Made by a program: the position numbers and the translations under genes. The notes beneath the pieces were generated by a model. The model ran no database searches. It saw only the letters and a program-made list of their open reading frames with translations, and had not been told where the DNA came from. 64,000 nt of DNA from Sanguinoderma infundibulare (taxonomy: Eukaryota; Basidiomycota; Agaricomycetes; Polyporales; Polyporaceae), in assembly GCA_032821775.1 (NCBI GenBank), contig JAVLRN010000007.1, positions 2,108,001 to 2,172,000 on the forward strand, in the 5' to 3' direction. Of the stretch, positions 1-12,496 are shown piece after piece (the stretch's first letter is position 1; each line of letters starts with the position of its first letter).

Positions 1-3000
1 TCGACGTCCTTGGAACAATGGGTGCCGGCGGTGCGAGGGGGACCGTGTTCGTGGTCTTGATAGGTGCATCACCATCCCGTTGCTATCAAACATATTCAGG
101 ATCTTAGTGACCTTGTAAAAAGTGACGGTTCACTCACAGCCCGTTCAATAAGAATGAGAAGTTGCTTCGCGGCTGCGAAAGTCACGACCTCCTCGTGGGA
201 CGCGAACTCCTTCATGCGGGCGAGAATGTACATGTCTTCTTTCTCTAGGACATCGTCATCCGTCACCAAAGTCCGGAAGACGTTCAACACACTTGATGTC
301 ATGTCAACGCCGAGTTCCTGACGAGGTTCGCGGGCGACTCACCGCATTCGAACGATTTGCTGCTTCGCGCGAGTCCACTCTTCCAGTTCTTTCGGCTTCA
401 GGTTGAGAGGGGGTGTGATGAAGAAGCGCTGCTTAAGCAGCTCGAACAGGTCGTCGACTGACATGAACGACTTGAACGTTATCAGGAAGTTCTTGTTAAA
501 TGTCGATGTCGTGCCTATTGAATGTTCAGAAGCGGTCCGTATTCCCCGAGGACGGTTTGATACTCACCCCCTAGTTCGTGTGCAGTCAAACGCTCAACCA
601 GGGCAGAGGGAGTGCCCGCGCGAATTTGGCCGTCGGGATCGATGAGGATTTCGGACTGGTCGTAGTTCGGGCGCAAGTACCACGCCTTCCCGTCCGCGTT
701 CAGGTTGTCAATGTAGTGCCTAGGCGCCTCCGCGCCCAAGATCTTCATGAGTTTGTTTCCCTTGCCCCGCTGGGATGGGGACTTGCCCATGAGCACAGCT
801 GTTGGTAACGGTCAATCTCACAAAGCAGTTGAGACGCGGCAAGACACTTACGGTCGTCCTCGTCCACAAACGCCACCGCGCCTTCGTCCAGCGGGGATGA
901 CATATCCGGGGAAGGCGGTTCATTGAACGAACTGTCTCCATATGCCGACGCCTCCGGCTCGCTAACGCTGTCCGTCCTCGACCGCTCCGACGTGCCAAGA
1001 GATGTCCGGGACGGTTGATTCGCATTACTATACAGCGCCGAACCGGCCGAACCTGCCGACGGCGCAGTGCGCATCGTTGGCTGAGCGAATGCGTGCTCCA
1101 TGTCAACAAATTCGTCGTCGTTACTGTCGGCCAGACCCGAGATGGCAGCGAGACTGTCGGCCATATTGATCCGGGAGGTCCGCCACTCGATCGAGTTTCG
1201 GTAGTCGCCTTGACTTATCGACGCCTGGTCGTGTCCGATGGCAAGCAGCGACTCGAGGGTTTGTGCGACAAGCACGCAGTTGGACCGGATGGTAGGAGCG
1301 ACCGTTTCCACAGTATTGACTAGGGCGGGACGATTCCTCTGAGCGAAACGCTCCGAGAAACTGAGGTACTGTACCGCCATGAAGATCGTTGCACCATCGT
1401 CGTACAAAGCCTGCGTGGAGGCTTCCAAGGCGCGGACGAGTTGGCGAGCCCTATCAACCGTCTGCCGGTACTGTGGACCAGAATCGGGCCGGACTCCATC
1501 CACATCGACGTGGTACGCGATATTGATTGCACAGAGGGACTGCATGAGCCACGAAAGGTAGGCGGAGGCACTTTGACCTTCTTGAGACACTCGTTCTGTA
1601 AACGTCAGAGGTTAGATGACATTAGAGGCGACGTGACGTTGCAGCTCCTCACACACCTGGGTGACTGTCCAAGTACCGTAAGGAAATGACTAGGGAACCT
1701 AGCCGCGCCTCAAGTGCCTTCAGGCAGCCCTTGAATTCGATGACGACATCGTCGGTCAGCATCCGCGGGGGCACATCGGTACCATCGTCTGGGGCAATGT
1801 ACCCGAACCCTCGCCACTCTCCAGCAACGCCGGCACCGGGAAGGCCCAAACCGACGTTCGCAGTAGAGAAGACACCATAGAGGCGTTTCCCGCCGCCCGT
1901 CCGTGAGAGCGTGCTCGAGAGTGCATGCTGCTCCTGGTAGAACTCTACCTCCTGCACGAACGCGGCGACCGCCCGCTCGAGCTCCAGAACATCCGACTCC
2001 ATACGATGCGGTTTGTCGGGCGAAGATAGACCGGGATCATACTGTAGCGCGAGCGTCGAGAGAACGAGCTTGGACAGGGTGCCAGCAACCTTGCGGTGTG
2101 CTGCCTTGAGATGTGACTGCAGAGTCTGACCGGTACTCGCCAGCCGTGGATCGCGGGGGTCACGGGGATAGAGATGGCTGGGGATATGGCCACTGGGTGT
2201 GGCGGTCACGTACAGTAGATTGCGTACGGCTATCACCACTTCCAGGACCAGTTGATCTACGTCTTGATACTGTTCTGGACGCCTTGGACCGGATGTGCCC
2301 TTGAGATAACGTAGAATGGCTGCCACGGAGTCCCGAGTTCGATCTGAGAGCTCGACAACGGTGTCAGGGGAAGACGGCGATAACGCCTTCTGGAGCGCCC
2401 TCGCAGACTTCTCAGCTGCGGTGAGCTCGAGAGCGGCGGGCCTAAGGGGGTTGGAGCTTGAAACGGATGGGCGCAGAATGCTACCTGCAGTGCTCGTCCC
2501 GGTGGTGGTAGACTCGGATCTATCTCGTCTTGAAGAGAAGACGTCAGATTCGTCGGAGTGGATATCGGTACTGCTCCCACTGTGCTCCTGTGTCCGTGAG
2601 CCGGAAGTCCCTGCTCGCAGTCGTGAGGTGCCGTTGACATTGGCACTTCCATTGTGCCGAACAGAAGAGGGAGAAGTAGTGTTGGAGATCGAAGAAGTGG
2701 ACGTGGAGGTGGTGCTCTTCGAAGCCAGGGGTCCCGAGTATCCGTCTTCGCTATAAGAGGGTGGGGCGGTGGGCTCTGGGAGGGTCCAGGAGACGGACCC
2801 GTCGAGCCTGTTCAGGTAGTAATACGATAGGCCATCGTCCGCCAGCCGTCGTACCCATGGCTCGGGGGTCCGTGACCTCCGCGGAACACCAAATGCCGCG
2901 CTGTCCCCGCCAGTCGCACCTGCAAGACCGTAGGCGGCGGTGGTGCCCGGACGAGCGGATGGCTGAGGCGAGAGTGCAGCAGCCTCAGCGTCCAAGTCCA

Positions 3001-3624
3001 CTTGGCCTTCGGTGGGAAGGTCCGCCGACTGTTGGCCGGTCTCCGTGTTGACGTAGAATATCTGTAGAGCACAATAAGGCTAAGGGATGCCTCGGGAAGG
3101 AAACACTGGGTACTCACTCGACCGTCCTGAGAGACCTGTGGCACCCAAAAGTCGCTGTTCTGCGCTCCGCCGCCGATCGCACTGCTGCCATTCGCGGAAC
3201 CCCCCGCGGCCTGCACCTGATAATCGGTCTCTCCAACCTCAACCCTGAGCCAATCTCCATCCACGTCCGACTCTGACAGCGCCCGGGCCATGGAGTGCGC
3301 CATGTCGACGACCATCGAGTCGTCCGCGAGCGAGGGCTGGGAGCCGGGGTATTCGGGCCCGCCGAACGCAGCTTCAGCCTCCTGGTCGGAGATGACGGTC
3401 ACATAGTTGGACGGGAACCATCCCCGCTCCTTGTTCAGCAGCCCGTCCCACCAGCCGGATTCAAGACACGTAAGGACCTCGATGATGTCGTCCTTGTTGA
3501 ATGATAGGGAAGAAGGGTCGTCGGACTGATAGTTGTACAGAGCACGGCAGAAGAACGTGGGGAGGTCTTCGTCGCCGCCCGACAGAGATTGCTCGTAGCC
3601 CATGGAAGTGCTTGTGTTGTACAT
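1..3624 (-). CDS. CDC25: Cdc25-type Ras guanine nucleotide exchange factor, copy 1 (3' end outside window)
   Basis: Membrane-associated activator of Ras that exchanges GDP for GTP upstream of cAMP and MAPK signalling. The start is an ATG at 3624, giving MYNTSTSMGYEQ. Residues about 20-85 form an SH3 domain (ALYNYQSDD, the WWDGLL and GWFPSNYV signatures). After an intron near 3070-3120 comes a WW domain (EPWVRRLADDG, YYYLNRLDGSVSW), then a Ser/Thr-rich linker, a long helical region (2450-1650 and 1590-860), the RasGEF N-terminal motif, and helices ending TFAAAKQLLILIERA. The catalytic RasGEF domain lies beyond position 1. It aligns almost end to end with the copy at 25635-30263, including intron positions. 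The visible frames look intact, so it is probably functional; the missing 3' half prevents proof. Confidence 0.93.
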
Positions 3625-3947
3625 GATGTCCGCGGCGTCACATACGATGGCAGGCCTCACAACAGCCCCCGAGAGGTGCAAGAAGGGGGAAAAGAGGCCA
3701 GACTGTGGTCAATGATGGAGTGCAGCGGTATTCCACTGCCATCCCTGCCAGGTTCTCACTCTGTCCCACACGGGCGCAGTTTACTGATTGCGCTAAATGA
3801 CGCCCTCATTTCCGACGTATCGGCCTCCCAAACGCGCCAGCAACATCAGCCAGGAACAACTCCAAAGGCTACAACGTTACTTGTTTTGGCAAAGATACAT
3901 CTGTGAGGCTTTACATGCTACAGTGAAACCAATTCGCCACCCCGAGT

Positions 3948-6900
3948 CTAGCGCTTGAGCGTCCGCTGCTTCTCCGCGAACTCTACGATCTTCTTATCAA
4001 CGAACATACCCTTCCGCTCCCTCACCGAATCCATGTACGCCTTCGCGATGTTGATACGGTCCGCCTTCTCGCCTAAGTCTTCCAGCTCTTCCTCGGTGGT
4101 CGGAACCCAGAAAGGATCCTGGTCGAGCATCTCGTACCTTACAGCGCATCATCAGAACTCTATAGCCTGCCACAAAAAACGATCGACGAGTACACTCACC
4201 CGCTGAAGATCAGCTGCGGACTCGCGGCGCCAGATGTGCGCTTCCGGATATCTAATGGGGAAGTGTATCAGAATCAGGCCGTGAACTGCCCCAGGAGCAC
4301 GTACCGTCTGCGAACCCGAAACTTTCAACGACGGGAAGCTTCGCTCGGACGGTGAAGAACTCTGTCCCCTCCTTCATCTCCTCTGCGACGATGCGTCCGC
4401 GCCGCTTGGCAACAACACCATACATCTTACCCAGGACATCGGCTGGAGCAAGTGGTGGTCAGATGCGATGTAACATAGGAAGGCGTATCCGCTCACTGGA
4501 AGCTTGGATATCGCACGTGTACATGGCCAGCATCAGCCTAGGCGACCAGTCGAGCAAGCCGTTGCGGCAGCCATCTCGCACAGCAGAGATGAAGGACCCA
4601 GTCAAATGCGCCATCCTGTTCGATGCTGTCACAATTATCAGCAGACGATTACAAATGCAGACGAACGCGACATGCGCATGAGGATACCTTGCTCCTGTTC
4701 GATGCCTTCCCTTTCAAGCGTGATCGCCTCCACGAAATACGCCATGCCCTCCACGGGCTCCGCGCACAACGGACCCTGGAAGGTCGCCAGCTGGAACCCA
4801 GTCTCGAAGTGGCTGTCGAACGCGAGCGTGAGCGGGTCCTGTTCCTTCACCTCTTCCTCAGCCTTGATTTGAGCGGATCGCTGTTTCAACCTTCCCCAGC
4901 AGAGTCAGTGCACGCCTCGGCCTCTTGATACACATCAAGATTAAACACGTACGAGTTTGGCTTTATCGACCTCGCGTCGATCAACAGACACGTTCCCATA
5001 CGCCGCGGTCCGAACGCCCAAATCTTCTCGACGACATCGGCCCATTCCGCGCCCTCAACCTTGCACTTCTCTCCCAGTGTGGTCCAGAACTCTTCCGCAT
5101 TCACCGTGGGCTTCTTGATGTACTCCCCCTGGACGTCGTAGTCCTCGTCTCCACCAGCCTCTTCATCTTCGCCCTCGGTGCTGTCGTTGGCGTCCGCTGC
5201 GCCGGGCTTGCGTTCCATCTGCATGCGGCGCAGGATTGCGAGGTTGTCCAGGAGGAATTCGAGGATAGACGAAGGCAAGGGGCTTGCGCGAATGGTGAAC
5301 GTGGCCAGGTTCTGGGCCGCCCCATGGATCGTACCGCGCTTCGCGTTTGGCGTCTTGGGAGGGGCCATGTCTAATGAAATGTTAACGACAGACCGTTTCA
5401 TTTCTGAAGTGCAATCCTGCTGCTCACCGACGCCTTTCACGGCAGTTTCTCTGAAGGGTACGATCGGCTCCGACGCGTGAATCTTGATCTTCGCAAACCG
5501 TTCACGGAGATCCTTTAGGCACCTCTGCAGTCATCATAAGCACACCAACCCAACAGGCAGCGACAGCAGTTCCACCACCTACCTCGCCGTGCAGCTCGCC
5601 CGCAGTCAAAATGACATGCTCCCCGGTCTGTTGCTGGAACGTCTCCACACACGGGTCGGCCTGCGCAAGGAGCTTCAGGCCGCGAATGAGCTTGTGCATG
5701 TCGGCCGGGTGCTCTGGCTCCAGCGCGACGCGGACGATCGGCGCAGTCTGAAACCTGCCTGTCAGAACGGTGCACAAGTAATCACAATCAATGGACTCAC
5801 ATAACGGATGACGCCAACCATGTTGACGAGGCTGTCCTTGACTTCGGACAGGTCCGTCACGTCTCCGACGCCTGCCGCCCCAGGTGCACACAGCGTAGCG
5901 TTCCTCCAAACCTTGCCATCTAGACCCTTCACCGCGAAGACGTTCCCAGCAGGGACGCTCTGCACCGGTACGAGCTCGCGTCCCATCATGGTGTAGAGCG
6001 CCTCCACGTGCGCGGTGACCAAGTGTTGCACGTTGCGCGGGTGCGCCGGCCCAAGCGCGGCGTTGTACTTGGGGAGGACACAGACGATGCTCGTCCCCAC
6101 GCGGATGGTGCCCGAGTATATGCGCGCGAACCCGAGCAGCGTCTCCCCCTCCTCCTCGGCCTGTCCCTTCTCTCCATTCTCCTTCTCCTCCAACTGCGCG
6201 TTCTTCATCGCCTCCTCTAGGGGAACGGACGACGTCTCGGACGGAGGAGTGTCCGCAGACGCGGCAGCGACGGCAGCTCGAGCCTCTCTGGCGGCCTTCG
6301 CGCGACTGCGCATCTCGTCGGCGGTGAGGGCCTTCTTCTTGTTGCCGGGCAGCTCTTTGGTCGGTACCGCGAACATCTTGCTGACGAGCGCAACCACGGA
6401 CGCGCCATCGTTGCTGTTGCAGGCGTACAGGACCTCCTCTAGCGTATTCTTTGGCTCGATCGTCGGGTCGTAGAGGTCGGGGTAGAGCATCTTAGGGATA
6501 CGGGTGCGTTGGGCGTCGGAGGGCGGCGGAACGATGTCGACGATCGTCTGGATGACACACGTGGACAGCGGAAGCCACTGGGAAAAGATGAGCGAGAGCA
6601 ACTGGCGAGTGTCCTTGGACTTTTGGTCGCGCGGGAGTATCTTGAGGCCCAACGTTGTAATGATCTTTGCGACCTTGTCCGGGTTCCTGTACGCGATAAC
6701 GATCACCTTGAATGAGGGTGGCGCAAACAAAATATATTGGAACATACGGGTTCAACGCTACAGCATCGTACACAGCCCAGATGTTCTCCAGCACGAACTG
6801 TACAAACAGCGGCTTCAACGAGCGACCGCGAAGATGCTTATGACTGATGACCCGCTTCGTCTTCGGGTCCAGGTAAAAGTCTCCCCACAGCACCGTCCGG

Positions 6901-7813
6901 AGATTCGCCTCTTTGATTCCGAGTTTCACGGCGTACAAATGCGTGAATTTGCCGATGCGGAAACCCCAGCCGTCGATCGCGGACGCGAAGACGACATTGC
7001 CGCGTTCAGGCGCGAAGTAGATATCTTCGTCGTCCTTCTCTTGGTACTCGTCTTCTTCGTTCACTGTCGCGTCGACTTCCTCTGCGTGGGCCTCCTTCTT
7101 GTCGGCCAGTCGACGCTCGCGGTCTTCTCGCCAACGGAGGTCGTCCTCCATGCGCTCGCTGGCGAAGAAGCTACCCATGACGGCATTGACTTGTTCTATA
7201 AGCCGAGAGAGGTGGTGGTAGGCTTCTATGGGAGATAGCTTGAGCTCGGTGATGAGGCGATCGAACTTGTTGATGACGAGGATAGGTCGGAGACGGTCTT
7301 GCCATGCCTGTCTCAGGACAGTGATTGTCTACGAAATATGGGTCTACATCGGCATTCCGGTGGACACATCGAAGCATATAGGTACTCACCTGGGTGCAGA
7401 CGCCTTCGACCACGTCGACGAGAACGAGGGCCCCATCACACAAGCGAGAGGCAGTCGAGACTTCACTCGAGAAGTCGACGTGCCCGGGCGTGTCGATCAT
7501 ATTGACAACGTAAGTCTTGGGGCGGGACTCTGCTATCATTAAACGGATTCGATGCTAAACCTGCCGCCGAGTACACACCTCCTTCCGGACCCTTCTCCGT
7601 AACCTTGAATCTCAGAGAGACGGCGCTGCTCTCCATCGTAATTCCTCGTTCCTGTTCGTCCTCCCTGCTATCCAGATACCTGATCTTTCCGGCCATCCGC
7701 GTAGAGATGATGTTGTTGGCTGCAAGGAGGGCGTCCATCATCGTGGTCTTGCCATGGTCGACATGCCCGATCGTAGTGACATTGCGCACGTCCACGGCCT
7801 CTGCTGCAGCCAT
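3948..7813 (-). CDS. RIA1: Elongation factor-like GTPase 1 (EFL1/Ria1), 60S ribosome maturation
   Basis: Cytoplasmic EF-2-like GTPase that, with SBDS/Sdo1, releases Tif6/eIF6 from pre-60S subunits. The ATG at 7813 gives [11 protein letters not shown] followed directly by the P-loop GHVDHGKTT; switch I follows ([18 protein letters not shown]), then the G3 motif [13 protein letters not shown] and NKFDRL as the G4 region near 7260. The EFL1-specific insertion after the G domain is rich in charged residues, with a second Ala/Glu-rich loop near 6180-6350. Later exons carry EF-2-like domains II-V, including [25 protein letters not shown]. The C-terminus is the typical EFL1 tail [20 protein letters not shown] followed by [16 protein letters not shown], with the TAG at 3948-3950. 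There are about nine introns. I see no disabling change, and the length (about 1,080 aa) fits the family. Confidence 0.95.
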
Positions 7814-9490
7814 GGATGTAAAACCAGAAGACAGAAGATTATGCGGGTAAGAGGTGCTGGACAAGTAGGAATACTGGCCAAAGAGGAGAACAGAACAACA
7901 ACACCTGGTCTCCGGCCCCGCCGCGGTCCCGAGGTGCGACTCGGAGCGGCGAGCGTTCAATAAAACAGCGTGGGCGCTTGAGCGTCCAAAAGGGACTTAA
8001 ATACGTCATTTAGCCGAAAGGAGTAGTTGTCGCATACATCGAGTGTTGAGCGCTTATACAACTTGTCGAATAACCAACTGCTAACAAGCTTTGAACGCGC
8101 TCCAGCAGGTTCTGCAGGTTCTGAAAATGGCGAAAATTTGCTGTAAGGCTGATCAATTTTGTTTTTACATAGCGCTTAAACAGGGTCTGTCTTATCAGGA
8201 AAGCCTGTGAAGGCGGCCACGTCACGTCGTCGCCTTCCGATTGTTTGAGCTCGGAGAGCACAATGGTGAGCATGGGTATAATCCATAACGTCGAACTCAA
8301 CCCGTGATCAGTGTCAGAGGCGAGCAAGATGTAAAGCTGTTGACGACAGCGATCATACAGAGTTGAGTCTTTCCAAAGTCTCGTGTGCACAGATTTACCT
8401 AACAGACTCACTCTAGCCTTACTTTGCACACAGCACCTATAAAGTGGCACCACCAGACAGCAAATCATGGGCGCAAACGTCACATGAACTTCCCTTTGAA
8501 CCTCCTAGAACCTACCGTTTAACCAGAAGACTGACGTTACAACACGGTGAGCACGGCGAGTATTGTGTAAAGGATCACGCTTGACATGGTCGGTTTTTAG
8601 GCGGACCCCGGGGCTCCCTGAATCCGTAGCGGCGAATGCTACGTCCGCATTCTTGCTCGGTAGCACCCCCGGGCTCAATCTGCCCAATCGAGCAGAGGCC
8701 GTTCACGCTCTCGAGCATCTTGACCAGATCTCCAGCCTCTAAGACCCTTGGCATTTCAAGAACTCAAACTCAGAGCCGCATGTCGGTAAGTTTGCCCCTA
8801 GGCCCGAACATCGGCCAGGGAACGGCATTGGAGTATTTGCGTTCAAGTGTCCTCGGGCCAATTTGCACCCGGCAAGTGCCTGCTCTCCAGTATTGAACTA
8901 TGATCCCGTCTTCGCCTTCTATGCTTGAGATTTGAACCTTCTTCCTTGTTCTCAGTGAATGCAGTCGTTCTTCGACATCGTCAGTGGAGGTTGGACGCCC
9001 TTCTCGTCCTAGCGGTATATTTAGCTACCGAATGTGATTCGGATGGACGCTCGTTCCTCGTCCTGTAGACCTATGTTCCCTTGTGAGTCTCGTCTTCCAA
9101 GATCTTCCATGCACGAGACTGAACCAGGCCCTGTCATGCCGGACTTCAGCCGTTGGACAGGGCGCCGATGGAAGCAGATCAACCCTCATCCGTAAGGCCA
9201 TATGATTTCAGAATCGCGTCTAAGGTATTCCATGCATAATGCTCGTTCATCGAGCGATGGATCGCCGGTCAGGGATTGCAAAACTACGGTTCATCGAACC
9301 GATGGATTCCGTACCAGTGTCAACATGTATTCAGCCCTGGTGTCCTGCCGCGAAAACCCAAAACCTAGCACGACATCGAACCTGCCGTGGTAACGTTATG
9401 GCGGGCAGGTGGCCTCTGAGTCCAGTCTCGCCCGTCGAGCATGAGGGCAAGTCGGAATATGTAGAACTCCGGCGAAACTGATCCTCCAGG
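7814..9490. other. Intergenic interval without a convincing gene
   Basis: This spacer separates the divergent EFL1 and beta-prism genes. A minus-strand open frame at 8010-8483 begins at a GTG rather than ATG, has no recognisable motif and is not supported. From about 8700 to 9490 the sequence is alignable with 52680-53195, upstream of another copy of the beta-prism gene, so this part is a duplicated promoter region, not free spacer. Confidence 0.6.
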
Positions 9491-9497
9491 TATAAAT
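9491..9497 (+). promoter_or_regulatory. TATA box of beta-prism gene copy 1
   Basis: TATAAAT lies 75 nt before the ATG, inside the block CCAGGTATAAAT. The same block occurs at the same distance before the copies at 53273 (TATAAATA, 76 nt) and 11441 (TATTAATA on the minus strand, about 80 nt). A conserved stretch with CAGTCCTTCAGGCTC follows in all three. Conservation at constant spacing supports a real core promoter. Confidence 0.7.
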
Positions 9498-9565
9498 CTC
9501 CCTGGTGGCGAGTCCAGTCCTTCAGGCTCAGAGTCGCATCTACAGTACAACCTCCACTCACGATC

Positions 9566-10186
9566 ATGGTCAACAAGCCCGACTTCGACGCTCGTCTCTT
9601 CATCGCCGGCATCTATGTGAGTCGAACGCTGCTGTTCTAGCTCTCGCCATCATCATCATCGTCATCATCATCGTCGTGGTCCATGCTATGTTTGTACTTG
9701 GGGCTGACAATCGGCATCGCGCAGGTCGTATACGGTGACCAGCCGTCTCAGGCTCCCTCTGACCGCGTCCGGGAGCTCACCGGCATGAGCGACGATATCA
9801 ACTACCAGTTCGGCGGAAAGTGAGCATCCCTCTTCGCTCTCCCTCAGTACACATGGAGCATCGCCCTGACCGTTCCGTTTAGATACGTCTGGCTCGTCCC
9901 TCAGTACACCACGGAGCCCAGCGCAGCCGTGACCGGCTTCGACATCGTTATCCAGGGCAGCGCCGACGGCTCCCTGCAGGACCTCGCCAAGGGCGCAGGC
10001 GGCGACTACCGCTACCTTATTCCCGCCACGGATATCACGCGGGAGCGCAAGGTCACCCAGGTGACTCTGCTTCGCCAGGACCAGGCCCTCGGTAACGTTC
10101 CTGCGGGGTGGGACGGAGCCACGACCGACATCAACAAAGGCCGCGGCAAGACGTACTTGTATCTCCTCTGGAAGACCGCCGCCTGA
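9566..10186 (+). CDS. Small beta-prism-like (MABP-like) protein, copy 1
   Basis: Three exons (9566-9616, 9725-9819, 9883-10186) encode about 149 residues from the ATG in MVNKPDFDARL to TGA at 10184. The protein has no signal peptide or membrane segment. It carries three spaced copies of one motif: DINYQFGGKYVWLVPQYT, DLAKGAGGDYRYLIPATD and DINKGRGKTYLYLLWKT. This D-(I/L)-x-x-x-x-GG-x-Y-x-Y/W-L pattern resembles the DxNKGxGGxYIYL signature of MABP-type beta-prism domains, and three repeats suit a three-sided prism. From family knowledge such domains bind membranes or ligands; the role here is unknown. A convergent paralogue lies at 10840-11441 and a closer one at 53273-53886. Gene structure is certain; the fold assignment is an inference from the motif. 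Confidence 0.75.
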
Positions 10187-10839
10187 GACGTCGGTCAAGG
10201 TCAGTAGTCTCGCACGCCTTACGAGAGTTTGTTATCGCTAAGATAGCATCTAGAGAAATCCCAGCGCGTTCAAGGCAATCAGTGTCAGTCGAGGTGTGAA
10301 AGGATTCGGGATTCCGCTGCGTTCATGTTGCACTTCCATGTACGAGTACTTCTAACGAGTTGAGAACCGGTGTCGAGCTAGACGTCTGCCGTTGTGCGAA
10401 GGCGATGCAGGAAGTGAATGGTGCGAGGGCGGCCGGAAGCCGGCTCGAAGTGCGCGGGACAACCGCAAGTCAAAGTCATCCTGTCGAATCAAACGGACTG
10501 TAGACAACGGAAAGGTCAGCGAGCTCCGTTCTGTGTGTCTTTCATTGAAGTGCTATAATAAGCTGTAAGAGCGCCGTTTGCTTCTTTGGTGGCGACGCTG
10601 TATAAATTGCTGCAGTCACGTTGTAGAGATCGGACGGACTTGGGAGGTACCTATGCTCGATCCTCCGCTGTAGGTTTGCGCTGCATGTCTTCCGAAAGTA
10701 TCTTACCCCTATCATCACACGTTGCTTACTATTTGGAACGCCTAGTTCCGAGACAAATTAACTAGATGCTATGTATGTCAACGACGAGAAATATTTCACA
10801 AGACGTGCCAAATCACTCACCTAGACCTAGACCGAAGTC
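10187..10839. other. Spacer between convergent beta-prism genes
   Basis: These 650 bases are the shared 3' region of two convergent paralogues. I see no long open frame, RNA gene or strong repeat; both poly(A) sites should lie here. Confidence 0.5.
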
Positions 10840-11441
10840 TTAGGTGGCGGTCTTCCAGACGAGGTACAAGAATGTCTTGCCACGACCTTTGTTGATATCG
10901 ATGGTGGCTCCGTCACCCCACCCCTCAGGGACGTCACCGAGGTCATGATCTAGGCGAAGCAGAGCCACCTGGGTGACCTTACGGTCCTGTTGGGCGTCCT
11001 TGACGGGAATAAGGTAGCGGAAGTCGCCGCCTGCGCCCTTGGCGAGGTCCTGCAGGGAGCCGTTGGCGCCGCCCTGGATGATGATGTCGAAGCCGGTCAC
11101 GGCTGCGCTGCGCTCCGTGGTGTATTGAGGAACGAGCCAGACGTATCTAAATGGAACGGTCAGTCTGGAGATCCATGGGTGCGGAAGGAGTGCGAAAGGC
11201 ATCGCTCACTTTCCGCCGTACTGGTAGTTGATGTCGTCGCTCGAGCCCGTGAGCTCGCGAACGCGGTCGGAGGGGGCCTGAGAGGGTTCATTGCCGTATA
11301 CGGCCTGCGGTTGCCAGTGCGGGGCCCATTATCAGCCAAAGGTCCAAGCACCGTGGCGATGATGACAGGCCCAACAGCCGTCCGACTCACATGGATGTTG
11401 GAGATGAAGCGACGAGCGTGGCGTTCAGACATGTTGGACAT
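10840..11441 (-). CDS. Small beta-prism-like (MABP-like) protein, copy 3 (divergent)
   Basis: Three exons on the minus strand: ATG at 11441 (MSNMSERHARRFISNIH), a middle exon with VYGNEPSQAPSDRV and DINYQYGGK, and a last exon beginning YVWLVPQYTTERS, ending WKTAT with TAA at 10840-10842. Introns sit at the same places as in the two other copies. The three GG-Y-L repeats are kept (DINYQYGGKYVWLVP, DLAKGAGGDFRYLIP, DINKGRGKTFLYLVW), while exon 1 is strongly altered from MVNKP to MSNMS. It is the most diverged of the three, but is intact. It is convergent with copy 1 about 650 bp away. Function unknown; a lectin-like or membrane-binding role would be guesswork from the fold. Confidence 0.75.
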
Positions 11442-11520
11442 GAAACGTGAATAGAGGTTGTGCTGTGGGCCGTGGTTATGATTCCGAGCCTGAAGGACTT
11501 GATTCCCCGCCGGGGGTAAG

Positions 11521-11528
11521 TATTAATA
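11521..11528 (-). promoter_or_regulatory. TATA-like element of beta-prism gene copy 3
   Basis: On the minus strand the sequence GACCGCACAGGTATTAATA matches the conserved promoter block GACCGCACAGGTATAAATA before the copy at 53273. It lies about 80 nt upstream of the ATG at 11441. Sequence further upstream (to about 11980) also aligns, inverted, with 52840-53100. Confidence 0.55.
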
Positions 11529-12244
11529 CCTGTGCGGTCAATTTCTAAGGAGTTCCGCATAACCAGCATGGTGGCCTGACGAGAGGCTGCCGGCGGGACA
11601 TATGACCATCTCAAGTTCGATGTGGTGGTATAGACTCCGGGGTATCGAAGATCTTGGCCCTTGAACGGTGCCAATTCGCCTGACGGACCGTACTTTTACG
11701 ACACCTGACGGGCGACTCGATGTTCGAGTCGTCCAATTGCTCCGATAGAAGTCAAGCAAGACCCTTTCTTGTACATGCGATGTCTTGGATAGGACCCACG
11801 GAAATCATACGGCCTCAAGGAAGTCTCCTCCGATGGCACGAAGGATGGAGGGTCTGGTTCAGTTTTACGCCATCGAAGGCCTTGGAGGACGGAGGAGATG
11901 GCCTCACAGTGGATGCGCCGAACTAGAAAAGAGTTACTCGAAGTGTGACAGTCTCCAGGATTTTGCTTCACCTTGCGTGTACAGGTCATGTACGAGATGT
12001 AACGAAATTTGATACCGGTGTTTAGCCAGATCGTCGTTTTGCTAATTAATGGAGCGCTGTCTAAATGGATCCAGTTCAGTCTCGTTGCAGTGAAGGAATC
12101 GCTTTTTGAAGGCACTGTCCGTTATCTGCGCTCAAGATGTTCGATCCAATACACGAAAGTGAACTTCGTGAGATGGCGGTCCTGAAGGTGGTGTCTCGAG
12201 GCTTGCGCCAGAGTAGCGACAAAATAGGACAAAAGAACTCCACA

Positions 12245-12330
12245 CCATCACGGCCTGCGTGGGAGTCGAACCCGAACGCAAATCCATATACCGAGTGCTG
12301 AGCATTATACTGCTACACCGTCACGCAATA
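12245..12330 (-). other. tRNA-like sequence with box B, probably degenerate
   Basis: Read on the minus strand, this stretch has a perfect RNA polymerase III box B (GGTTCGACTCC, complement of 12262-12272) and a box-A-like D arm (TAGCAGTATAATGCTC). However, neither the T stem nor the acceptor stem closes into a standard cloverleaf, and no clear anticodon arm forms. It could be a decayed tRNA gene or a tRNA-derived short interspersed element. A weaker similar motif occurs near 52500-52545. Confidence 0.3.
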
Positions 12331-12496
12331 TAAAACTAACGCCGAGTGAATACCATGTAATGCTTTGTTCTTACCTTACGTCAACTTTACGATCAGCTCG
12401 ACTTGCCTCCATCAATCTCAACCTGTAACCACCGCCAGTGGGTGCAGAGTTTCTGTGCTCCCCCACGACCACAACGACCGCACCAGCACGATAAAC

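Noticed and set aside
8010..8483. 157-residue minus-strand frame
   Set aside because: It starts at GTG, not ATG, has no recognisable domain and lies in AT-richer spacer.
9650..9690. ATC/GTC trinucleotide run as a functional element
   Set aside because: It is a short simple repeat inside intron 1 of the beta-prism gene and is shorter in the copy at 53273.
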